DNA of 30,728 nt from Lachnospiraceae bacterium. GTDB lineage: Bacteria; Bacillota; Clostridia; Lachnospirales; Lachnospiraceae. The stretch is from contig CAAFXE010000363.1 of assembly GCA_900766915.1 (NCBI GenBank), forward strand, positions 1 to 30,728. The letters are read 5' to 3'. A program made the position numbers and the translations under genes. A model generated the notes under the pieces. It was not told where the DNA came from. It saw nothing but the letters and a program-made list of their open reading frames with translations, and did no database searches. This document shows, piece after piece, positions 1-7,456 of this stretch. Within the stretch, counting starts at the first letter, position 1; each line of letters begins with the position of its first letter.

Positions 1-1811
1 TCAGGGAATCCGGGGCATGCCAGGAATTTTCCGTGAGGCCCGTATTTGATGACCATATTGCGTCCGCATTCTTCACTGATGACATCCGTCTCCTCATCAG
101 CGATCTTCACATTTTCCAGTTCCTTCTCCGCATTTTCCACTGCTTCCTCAAGATCCGGATAAAAGTTTCGCACCACGGTCTTCCAGTTCATGGTTCCTTC
201 TGCAATATAGTCCAAAAGAGCTTCCACATTGGCTGTAAACTCTGTATTGACGATTCCCGGGAATGCACGTTTCATCATATCATTCACGATTTCCCCAAGC
301 TCGGTAATGTAAAGATTCTTTCCCTCTTTTGCCACATATCTTCTTGCAATGATCGTAGTAATCGTAGGCGCATAGGTGCTTGGACGTCCAATGCCCAGTT
401 CCTCTAAGGTCTTTACCAGGGCAGCTTCCGTAAAATGTGCCGGCGGCTGGGTAAAATGCTGTTTGCCGTCAAATTCTACAAAATTCAAAACGGAACCCTT
501 TTCCAGAGATTTTACATTCGCCTTTTCATATTCCTCTCCGTCTGCTTCTGTATAAACGGACAGGAATCCGTCAAAAGCAAGCTTGGAATCTGCCACCTGA
601 AAACGGTATCCTGCTGCCAGAATCTTCACAGAGGTTGTCTCGTATTTTGCTGCACTCATACGGCTTGCAGCAAATCTCTTCCATATTAATTGATAGAGAC
701 GGAACTGATCCCTGCTTAAGGAATCCTTTACAAGCGCCGGTGTACGTTTTAAGTCCGTAGGACGGATCGCTTCATGGGCATCCTGAATCTTTTTCTGTTC
801 CTTTTTGGCAGCATTCTCCTCTGCCAGATAGGAAGCCCCGAAATTTTCCAGAATATAATCCTTCGCCATGGCCTGTGCTTCTTCAGACACACGGGTAGAA
901 TCGGTACGCAGGTAGGTAATAAGACCCACGGTTCCCTGCCCCTTTACCTCTACCCCTTCATAGAGCTGCTGGGCAAGACGCATGGTCTTTTGGGTTGAAA
1001 AGTTTAATGCCTTGGATGCCTCCTGCTGTAAGGTACTGGTAGTAAAAGGAAGGGGTGCCTTTTTCGTACGCTCTCCCTTTTTGATCTCGGCCACCTCATA
1101 AACAGCATCCTTCAGGTCATTTTCAATCTTTCGAATCTGCTCTTCACTGGTAATCTCCAGTTTTTCCTTCTCTGTTCCATAAAATTTTGCAGTCAGTGGC
1201 TTCTTGCTTCCTTCTGCCAAAAGCAGTGCATCCAAAGACCAGTATTCTTCCGGCGTAAATGCCGCAATTTCTTCCTCTCTGTCTGCAATAATCCGAAGAG
1301 CTGCGGATTGTACACGGCCTGCGCTTAAGCCACGCTTAATCTTTGCCCAGAGAACGGGACTGATCCGGTATCCCACCATACGGTCTAAGATCCTTCTGGT
1401 CTGCTGGGCATCTACCAGATTCATATCGATTTCCCGTGCCTGCTTGATGGAATTTTTTACTGCCTGTTTTGTAATCTCGTTAAAGGTAATACGATACATT
1501 TTTTTCGGATCCTGATTCAGTGCCTGGGACAAATGCCAGGAAATTGCTTCTCCTTCTCGGTCAGGGTCCGTTGCCAGATAGATCTTATCTGCTTTTTTGG
1601 CTTCCTTACGAAGCTTTGCAAGAATTTCCCCTTTCCCACGGATTGTAATGTACTTTGGTTCAAAATCATTCTCCGGGTCGATCCCCATCTGACTTTTTGG
1701 AAGATCTCTCACATGCCCGTTGGAGGCCATAACCTCATAATTTGCACCTAAAAACTTCTTGATCGTATTTACCTTCGCCGGTGATTCCACGATTACTAAA
1801 TACTTAGCCAT
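1..1811 (-). CDS. topA: DNA topoisomerase I (type IA), 3' end outside window
   Basis: Relaxes negatively supercoiled DNA by cutting one strand through a 5'-phosphotyrosine. I translated the minus strand by eye: it opens MAKYLVIVESPAKVNTIKKF, the standard start of bacterial TopA (Toprim domain), and has the acidic Toprim motif DPDREGEA. The active-site motif GLITYLRTDST is present with its catalytic tyrosine, and so is the later GIGRPSTYAPTI motif. About 603 codons are in the window with no stop; the C-terminal zinc-finger region lies beyond base 1. The ATG at 1811 follows a good ribosome-binding site (AAGGGGAAG, 5 bases upstream). It lies 30 bases after dprA, the usual Firmicute comM-dprA-topA order, so co-transcription is likely. 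Identification is secure. Confidence 0.97.
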   Translation of the reverse strand, partial: MAKYLVIVESPAKVNTIKKFLGANYEVMASNGHVRDLPKSQMGIDPENDFEPKYITIRGKGEILAKLRKEAKKADKIYLATDPDREGEAISWHLSQALNQDPKKMYRITFNEITKQAVKNSIKQAREIDMNLVDAQQTRRILDRMVGYRISPVLWAKIKRGLSAGRVQSAALRIIADREEEIAAFTPEEYWSLDALLLAEGSKKPLTAKFYGTEKEKLEITSEEQIRKIENDLKDAVYEVAEIKKGERTKKAPLPFTTSTLQQEASKALNFSTQKTMRLAQQLYEGVEVKGQGTVGLITYLRTDSTRVSEEAQAMAKDYILENFGASYLAEENAAKKEQKKIQDAHEAIRPTDLKRTPALVKDSLSRDQFRLYQLIWKRFAASRMSAAKYETTSVKILAAGYRFQVADSKLAFDGFLSVYTEADGEEYEKANVKSLEKGSVLNFVEFDGKQHFTQPPAHFTEAALVKTLEELGIGRPSTYAPTITTIIARRYVAKEGKNLYITELGEIVNDMMKRAFPGIVNTEFTANVEALLDYIAEGTMNWKTVVRNFYPDLEEAVENAEKELENVKIADEETDVISEECGRNMVIKYGPHGKFLACPGFP

Positions 1812-1841
1812 TTATTCTTCCCCTTTGAATAGACGAAAAGG

Positions 1842-2735
1842 CTATTTCCCCTTGATATACCTGTTTCGTCCGATTTCTTTAGCCAGCCCCTGAAGCTGTA
1901 AAAGCATGACGGCTTCCGCTGTCTCAGTATAGGTCATCCCGGAAGATTTACATAACTCGTCAAGGCTTTTGGGCTGTAAACTCAGACAACTATACACTAT
2001 ATTTTCCTCCCTTGCAAGGACATTTTCCACAAAAGCTTTGGAATTGTCAGATTTTTTCGCTTCTTTTCCCATGATTTCTAACAAACTTTCCGGAGAAAGT
2101 GCAATCCCTGCCCCCTGTGCAATGAGCTCATTGCAGCCCTGACTTAAGGCGTCCTCCAGCCTTCCCGGAACAGCAAAAATGTCCCGTCCCTGCTCTGCAG
2201 CAAAATCCGCTGTAATCAATGAGCCACTCTTTTTTCTTGCCTCCACCACCAGCACAAGATCGGATAAAACGCTGATGATCCGGTTCCTTTTGGGGAACAT
2301 TTTGGCAAGAGGCGGGAAACCGCAGGGTTCTTCGGAAAGAATTCCTCCCCTTGTTTTCATCTGTTCGTAAAGTTCAATATTAGAGCGTGGATAACAGACA
2401 TCCACTCCTCCGGCGAGGACTCCAAAGGTATCTCCTCCGGCACACAATGCTCCTTCATGGGCAGCCCCATCGATCCCAAGAGCCAGTCCACTGATGATCT
2501 GCACTCCATTGGATGCCAGCACTCTGGCAAAATAAGCGGCAGTAGCCCGTCCATAGGGCGTGCACATTCTGGCACCCACAATGGCCACTGTCTTTTTCTC
2601 AGGATCCGGCAGTCTTCCCCTCACATAGATTCCTTCAGGACAGTCTGCAAGCTCTCTTAACTTTTCCGGAAAGTGAGGATGGCTTTTACTGATATATTCT
2701 ATGCCTTCCGGCAGATTCTTATGATTTCTTTCCAT
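1842..2735 (-). CDS. dprA: DNA-processing protein DprA (Smf), lacking the usual N-terminal domain
   Basis: In transformable bacteria DprA binds incoming single-stranded DNA and loads RecA. The 297 residues hold a complete Rossmann-type core: VAIVGARMCTPYGR near residue 50, SGLALGIDGAAHEGAL near 85, the GGVDVCYPRSN segment, and PKRNRIISVLSDLVLVVEA followed by KSGSLITADFAAEQGRDIFAVPG. A small winged-helix-like C-terminus follows. The family is usually about 360 residues; here the protein begins at the core and lacks the N-terminal helical (SAM/HhH-like) domain. The ATG at 2735 has only a weak AGGA two bases upstream. Just upstream, in the same frame, is the stop codon of comM with one codon between, so translation probably depends on coupling to comM. 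DprA identity is firm; the start is less certain. Confidence 0.93.
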   Translation of the reverse strand: MERNHKNLPEGIEYISKSHPHFPEKLRELADCPEGIYVRGRLPDPEKKTVAIVGARMCTPYGRATAAYFARVLASNGVQIISGLALGIDGAAHEGALCAGGDTFGVLAGGVDVCYPRSNIELYEQMKTRGGILSEEPCGFPPLAKMFPKRNRIISVLSDLVLVVEARKKSGSLITADFAAEQGRDIFAVPGRLEDALSQGCNELIAQGAGIALSPESLLEIMGKEAKKSDNSKAFVENVLAREENIVYSCLSLQPKSLDELCKSSGMTYTETAEAVMLLQLQGLAKEIGRNRYIKGK

Positions 2736-2738
2736 TTC

Positions 2739-4265
2739 CTACACCGCCCAGAATTTACGATCCACATTCCGATAACAGATCGCCTGGAGAATGTGTTTTT
2801 CCTCCAGATCCTTGCTGCCCTCCAAATCGGCGATGGTTCTTGCCACCTTGAGGATCTTATGATAGGAACGGGCAGTCAGGCTCAACCTCTCAAAAGCATC
2901 CTTTAAAAGCTGCTTCTGTTTCTTTCCCAGACGGAAATATTCTTCCGCCTTTGCACCCGGCACCTGGGAATTAAACCGGTAGCTCGTCCCCTGATACCGT
3001 TCCTTTTGCCTTTCCTGTGCACAGATCACCTGTTCCCTCATTTCTCTGGAGGTTTCTGACGTTTCCCCTCCGGTCAATGCATCAAATTCCAGCTTGGGAG
3101 CCTCCACGCAAAGATCCATCCGGTCAATAAACGGCATACTGATCCTGTTTAAATACCGATAAATGTCTGACGGGGTACAATGGCATTTGTTCATATCCGG
3201 ATAGTAGCCACATCTGCAGGGGTTCATGGCAGCTACGAGAATAAAATCTGCGGGAAAAATATCGGTACCATCCACTCTGGAGATCTGTACCTTCTTATCT
3301 TCTAAAGGCTGTCTTAAGGATTCCAATACATTTTTGGGTAGTTCCGTAATTTCATCTAAAAACATGCATCCATGAGTACAGAGACTCACTTCCCCGGGCT
3401 TTGGCTTTTTCCCGCCGCCTACCATGGCAGACATGGAAATCGTATGATGGGGTGCCCGAAAGGGTCTCTCGGTCAACAATCCGCTGCCATCCGGCAGTTG
3501 TCCGCAGACACTGTAGATTTTGGTCACCTCTAAGCTTTCTTCTCTTGTAAGGGGTGGTAAAATCGTGGGAAGCCTCCTTGCAATCATGGTCTTTCCGGAA
3601 CCGGGTGGTCCGATCATCAAAAGATTGAGCATCCCTGCGGCCGCAATCTTCGCTGCGTATTTAACGCCCTCCTGCCCCCGGATCTGAGAAAAATCCAGCG
3701 GTTCTTTTTCATTTTCCGAAAGGCATTCTTTCTCCAATTTTGTGTTTTCATAATGATCACTTAAAATATACTTTAAAACCTCCCTGAGGTTGTCCACTCC
3801 CACACAGCAGATATCCTCCACGATCTGGCCTTCTGCCAGATTTTCATAGGGCAGCACACAGGCTCTGCAGCCCCTTTTTTTTGCAAGCTCGACCATAGGC
3901 AGTACGCCACGAATCTTTTTTACCTTTCCATTCAGTCCCAGCTCTCCCAAAAACATGACTTTATCCACATATTCTCCCGGAAACATTCCAAGACTGCACA
4001 TCAAAGATACGGCAATGGCCAGATCAAAGCCCGTCCCTTCCTTTTTCGTATCTGCCGGTGAGAGATTCACGGTGATCTTCTTTGGCGGAATAGAGATTCC
4101 CGTATTTTTCATGGCAGTTCTTACCCGGTCTGCGGCCTCTTTTACTGCAGATGTCAGATATCCCACCATGGAAAGTCCCGGCAGGCCATCGGATACGTCC
4201 GTTTCCACAAAAATGGGAACACCGAAGATACCTCTGACATCTGCAGACATTACACTGCTAAACAT
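2739..4265 (-). CDS. comM: YifB/ComM family Mg-chelatase-like AAA+ ATPase
   Basis: ComM is a hexameric helicase that promotes branch migration during integration of transforming DNA; the family also has an N-terminal Lon-protease-like fold. The 508 residues start MFSSVMSADVRGIFGVP, the family's usual beginning, followed by VDLSPADTKKEG-type family sequence (here VNLSPADTKKEGTGFDLA). The Walker A motif is GPPGSGKTMIARRLP, Walker B is MFLDEITELP, and the zinc-type segment CRCGYYPD with CHCTPSDI is intact. I prefer the ATG at 4265 over the in-frame ATG at 4280, because the 4280 codon is itself part of the GGAGGA ribosome-binding site, which is well spaced from 4265. It heads the comM-dprA-topA series. 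Confidence 0.95.
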   Translation of the reverse strand: MFSSVMSADVRGIFGVPIFVETDVSDGLPGLSMVGYLTSAVKEAADRVRTAMKNTGISIPPKKITVNLSPADTKKEGTGFDLAIAVSLMCSLGMFPGEYVDKVMFLGELGLNGKVKKIRGVLPMVELAKKRGCRACVLPYENLAEGQIVEDICCVGVDNLREVLKYILSDHYENTKLEKECLSENEKEPLDFSQIRGQEGVKYAAKIAAAGMLNLLMIGPPGSGKTMIARRLPTILPPLTREESLEVTKIYSVCGQLPDGSGLLTERPFRAPHHTISMSAMVGGGKKPKPGEVSLCTHGCMFLDEITELPKNVLESLRQPLEDKKVQISRVDGTDIFPADFILVAAMNPCRCGYYPDMNKCHCTPSDIYRYLNRISMPFIDRMDLCVEAPKLEFDALTGGETSETSREMREQVICAQERQKERYQGTSYRFNSQVPGAKAEEYFRLGKKQKQLLKDAFERLSLTARSYHKILKVARTIADLEGSKDLEEKHILQAICYRNVDRKFWAV

Positions 4266-4389
4266 CGTAATTTCCTCCATATAATTTTTCTGATAGTTTG
4301 TGGATTATTTGATCGAAATGATCAGATCATATGCAGTTTTTCCCTGCATACATGGATTTTGGATATTCTGATTGTAACAGAAAATAATC

Positions 4390-5004
4390 TTAAAAACAAC
4401 TTCGAAGTTTTTCAATTGCATTTTTTTCGATACGGCTGATATAGGAACGGGAAATTCCCATGTACTTTGCCACCTCTCTTTGGGTACATTCCCTGTGTCC
4501 ATAGAGACCATATCGCAGAGTCAGCACCTTTTGTTCCCTTGAACTTAACACCTTAGGGATCAGCTCATACATTTTCCGCTCATCATCCCTGGCCGTGACG
4601 ATTTCAAAAGCGGAGGCTTCCGGACTTTCGATCACCTCTAAAAGACTGATCTCATTTCCCTCTTTATCTGTGCCGATGGGCTCATAGTAGGAAACCTCCC
4701 GGGATACCTTCTTTCTCGATCGAAAGTACATGAGGAGTTCATTTTCAATGCATCTGGCAGCATAGGTAGACAGTCTTCCTTTCTCCGTATCCACGGTGGC
4801 AATGGCCTTGATCAGCCCGATGGTTCCGATAGAGATCAATTCCTCCTGTTCATATTCAGGACATTGATATTTTTTGACCACATGAGCCACCAGCCTCATA
4901 TTTCTTAGGATCAGTGTTTCCCTTGCGGACAGATCTCCCTCCCGGCTTTTTTTCATATAGTAGATTTCTTCTTCTGCCGACAACGGTTTTGGAAAAGTTT
5001 TCAA
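4390..5004 (-). CDS. sigK: RNA polymerase sporulation sigma factor, SigK type
   Basis: A sigma-70 family factor that directs late mother-cell transcription in endospore formers. Region 2 is clear (RNMRLVAHVVKKYQ, then GTIGLIKAIATVD and LSTYAARCIENELLMYFRS). The SigK-like linker PIGTDKEGNEISLLEVIE favours SigK over SigE. Region 4 carries REQKVLTLRYGLYG and an HTH, REVAKYMGISRSYISRIEK. The gene is uninterrupted, so there is no skin-type element inside it, and no long N-terminal pro-sequence is visible. Two starts are possible: TTG at 5004 (MKTFPKPL), with GAGGTG about 6 bases upstream, or GTG at 5013, which overlaps that site and has no ribosome-binding site of its own. I prefer TTG. Both lie at or in a terminator-like hairpin. 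There is a 102-base gap before comM. Confidence 0.88.
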   Translation of the reverse strand: MKTFPKPLSAEEEIYYMKKSREGDLSARETLILRNMRLVAHVVKKYQCPEYEQEELISIGTIGLIKAIATVDTEKGRLSTYAARCIENELLMYFRSRKKVSREVSYYEPIGTDKEGNEISLLEVIESPEASAFEIVTARDDERKMYELIPKVLSSREQKVLTLRYGLYGHRECTQREVAKYMGISRSYISRIEKNAIEKLRSCF

Positions 5005-5065
5005 AAAAAGCACCTCGAAGGAGAGTTACTACAGTTTATGTAGGGGACTCCTTTCAGGTGCTTTT
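5003..5065 (-). terminator. Intrinsic terminator or attenuator overlapping the sigK start
   Basis: On the minus strand the arm AAAAGCACCT (5065-5056) plus AAGGAG pairs with CTCCTT plus AGGTGCTTTT (5023-5006). An inner CTACA/TGTAG pair closes a five-base loop, and a run of seven U follows. It is well placed to end transcripts of the beta-glucoside operon. Its 3' arm contains the GAGGTG that would serve as the sigK ribosome-binding site, and its U-run touches the sigK TTG codon. Confidence 0.7.
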
Positions 5066-5087
5066 CCTATGAGGATTTAATTTTTGA

Positions 5088-5110
5088 GGGGAATCAGGAA
5101 ACCTGTCCCC
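5088..5110. repeat. REP-like small hairpin
   Basis: The stretch GGGGA-at-CAGG-AAA-CCTG-t-CCCC folds into a compact, nearly symmetric hairpin between the cupin gene and sigK. Short palindromes of GGGGACAGG type are scattered between genes in many Clostridia and are often linked to REP-associated transposases; that link is from general knowledge. Only one copy was seen here. It could instead be a secondary terminator of the cupin gene. Confidence 0.4.
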
Positions 5111-5174
5111 ACAACACATCGGGAACAGCCTGACCTCTTTCATTTATTTTGATATTCATTACTTTACCATCCTG

Positions 5175-5942
5175 TTATATCAATTTTCCATATTCCTCAT
5201 CTGAAACCGGCTCGCACCACTCATTAGAGCTTTCTTCTCCCTGCACTTCAATTGCCAGATGAGAAAACCATTCATTTGGTGATGCCCCATGCCAGTGTTT
5301 TACTTCTGCCGGTATATTGATACAGTCACCCGGTTTCATCTCTACTGCTTCTTTTCCTTCTTCCTGATAGTATCCACGTCCTGCAATACAAACCAGTATC
5401 TGACCACCACCGCTCTTTGCATGATGGATATGCCAGTTGTTTCTGCATCCCGGTTCAAAAGTTACATTGAAAATTCCTACCTGCTTTGTGGAAACAGGCG
5501 CCAGAAAACTTCTGCCAACAAAATACTGTGCAAATGTATCGTTTGGTTCCCCAATTGGGAATACCATTGATTTTGCATGTGCCCTCATCGCTTCGTCTTC
5601 AAAGGGAAGATCACCTTCATCCAGTTTCCAGACTTCTTTCGCAAGATTAAATACAGCCCATCCTTTTGGCCATCCCACATAAAATGCTACATGGGTAATG
5701 ATTGCAGCAATTTCCTTCTGCGTAACTCCATGATCTTTTGCATTCTGTAAGTGAAAAACAAGCGACGAATCGGTAATTCCAGAGGACATAAGTGCCACAA
5801 CAGTAATCATACTTCTAGTCTTTACATCGATATCCTGATTATTCCAGTTTTCCCCAAAGAGCACATCATCATTAAAATGTGCAAACTGTGGTGCAAATTC
5901 TCCCAGGGATTTCCTGCCTGCGGTCTGAACGATTTTTTCCAT
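5175..5942 (-). CDS. Carboxymuconolactone decarboxylase family-cupin fusion protein
   Basis: A 255-residue two-domain protein. The N-terminal part (about residues 15-110) is carboxymuconolactone decarboxylase-like: DVKTRSMITVVALMSSG, then LQNAKDHGVTQKEIAAIITHVAFYVGWP. It lacks the CxxC pair of AhpD-type members, so a peroxidase role is unlikely. The C-terminal cupin (about 140-235) keeps the metal-ligand pattern NNWHIHHAKSGGGQ and PGDCINIPAEVKHWHG. Such fusions are common in gut Firmicutes and have no established reaction. The ATG at 5942 is chosen because AAGGAG lies 10 bases upstream; an ATG at 5951 is only two bases from it. It is the last gene of the beta-glucoside operon, 29 bases after the glycosidase stop, so it may act on an aglycone released there (inference). 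Confidence 0.85.
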   Translation of the reverse strand: MEKIVQTAGRKSLGEFAPQFAHFNDDVLFGENWNNQDIDVKTRSMITVVALMSSGITDSSLVFHLQNAKDHGVTQKEIAAIITHVAFYVGWPKGWAVFNLAKEVWKLDEGDLPFEDEAMRAHAKSMVFPIGEPNDTFAQYFVGRSFLAPVSTKQVGIFNVTFEPGCRNNWHIHHAKSGGGQILVCIAGRGYYQEEGKEAVEMKPGDCINIPAEVKHWHGASPNEWFSHLAIEVQGEESSNEWCEPVSDEEYGKLI

Positions 5943-5971
5943 AGCTTTCATTCTCCTTATTTAAAATGATG

Positions 5972-7444
5972 TTATGCCAGATCCTCTCCATTTGTTTTGC
6001 AAACCTTTTGATACCAATAGAAGGAATCTTTTCTTTTTCTGGAGAAGTCTCCGGTTCCGTCATCATGACGATCAACGTAGATGAAACCGTAACGTTTTGC
6101 ATACTGGCCTGTTCCGGCTGACACAAGATCAATTGGTCCCCAGGCTGTATAACCGATCAGTGGAACGCCATCCTCACATGCAGCTTTCATAGCTTTGATG
6201 TGAGCCTTAAAATATTCTATACGGTAGGGATCGTGAATACTTCCATCCTCTTCGACTTTATCATAAGCACCAATACCATTCTCTACAATCATCAGCGGAA
6301 CACCCGGATAACGGTCTGCCAGCATATTCAGGGTATATCTCAATCCATCGGGATCGATCTGCCATCCCCAGTCGGACACAGAGAGATATGGGTTCTTGAC
6401 ACCGACTGACATATTTCCGCCAACCTTATCCACGCCCTTTTCGTCCTCTGTCACACAGGTCGTCTGATAATAAGAGCAGGTGTACATATCAACAATACCC
6501 CTCTTGAGTATTTTCTTATCTTCTTCTGTTATAAAGGAAGTATCTACACCCTTTTCAGCAAAAAATCTGTCTGCCCATACGGGATATTCCCCTCGCACCT
6601 GAACGTCACCGCACAGGTTATTCATATAGTTATCCTCCCACTGACATTTCAGAACATCTTTCGGATTGGAAGTATACGGATAAACCGTTTTATGACAGAT
6701 CATATTGCCAATCATAAATTCCGGATTAATTTCATGGCCTTTGATTACTGCCAGGGCACTGGCAACAAGTTCATTGTGAAGTGCCTCATACGTTCTCTGG
6801 GCATTTCCTTTCAACTTACTGAGCGGGATGCGTTCTGATGAATTTACATCCTCAGGTTCCATGATACCAAGGCCATATAGATTGCTCATACCACCGGGGA
6901 GCATACATGGGATGTTGATTTCATTGAATGTCAACCAATATTTTACCTTATCCTTATATCTTTTGAATACAGTCTCAGCATACCGTATAAAAAATTCAAT
7001 GACACGCCTATCGCTGAATCCGTTGTATTTGATTACTAAATTCCATGGTATCTCATAATGGCAAAGCGTAACAAGCGGTTCAATGCCATATTTTTTACAT
7101 TCGTCAAAGACGCTGTCATAAAATGCCAAACCAGCTTCATTGGGTTCTTCGTTATCTCCATCAGGGAAAATTCTTCCCCAATTGATGGAAAGACGAAACA
7201 CCTTCCACCCCATCTCAGCAAACATTGCAATATCCTCTTTATAATGATGGTAAAAATCAACCGCCTCATGACTCGGATAAAATGCGTTTGCGTCAATTTT
7301 GGGCAGGAATGTTCTGGGTGTTTGAACATCTCCACCCAGAAGCATATCCGGTACTGACAATTTCTTTCCATCTTCCAGGTAAGCACCTTCGCACTGGTTT
7401 GCTGCCACAGCACCTCCCCATAAAAAACTATTTGGAAAGCTCAT
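5972..7444 (-). CDS. 6-phospho-beta-glucosidase, glycoside hydrolase family 1
   Basis: Hydrolyses phosphorylated beta-glucosides delivered to the cytoplasm by the PTS, giving glucose 6-phosphate and free sugar or aglycone. The 490-residue length is normal for GH1. Family features: the N-terminal FPNSFLWGGAVAANQCEGAY, the acid/base glutamate in TFNEIN (near residue 175) and the nucleophile glutamate in VENGIGAYD (near 388). The segment LVSAGTGQYAKRYGFIYVD has the Ser, Lys and Tyr that bind the sugar phosphate in phospho-beta-glucosidases. The ATG at 7444 lies 8 bases after GGGGG; a TTG just upstream is less likely. It follows the PTS gene by 12 bases and is clearly co-transcribed. Candidate names are bglA, bglH or ascB; the exact substrate cannot be read from sequence. 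Confidence 0.95.
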   Translation of the reverse strand: MSFPNSFLWGGAVAANQCEGAYLEDGKKLSVPDMLLGGDVQTPRTFLPKIDANAFYPSHEAVDFYHHYKEDIAMFAEMGWKVFRLSINWGRIFPDGDNEEPNEAGLAFYDSVFDECKKYGIEPLVTLCHYEIPWNLVIKYNGFSDRRVIEFFIRYAETVFKRYKDKVKYWLTFNEINIPCMLPGGMSNLYGLGIMEPEDVNSSERIPLSKLKGNAQRTYEALHNELVASALAVIKGHEINPEFMIGNMICHKTVYPYTSNPKDVLKCQWEDNYMNNLCGDVQVRGEYPVWADRFFAEKGVDTSFITEEDKKILKRGIVDMYTCSYYQTTCVTEDEKGVDKVGGNMSVGVKNPYLSVSDWGWQIDPDGLRYTLNMLADRYPGVPLMIVENGIGAYDKVEEDGSIHDPYRIEYFKAHIKAMKAACEDGVPLIGYTAWGPIDLVSAGTGQYAKRYGFIYVDRHDDGTGDFSRKRKDSFYWYQKVCKTNGEDLA

Positions 7445-7456
7445 CAAGTATACCCC

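Noticed and set aside
4281..4389. Inverted repeat ATGCAG/CTGCAT between sigK and comM as a terminator
   Set aside because: The stem is short and lacks a U-run on either strand.
4390..5013. Interruption of sigK by a skin-like element
   Set aside because: The gene is continuous from region 2 through region 4, with no recombinase or junction inside.
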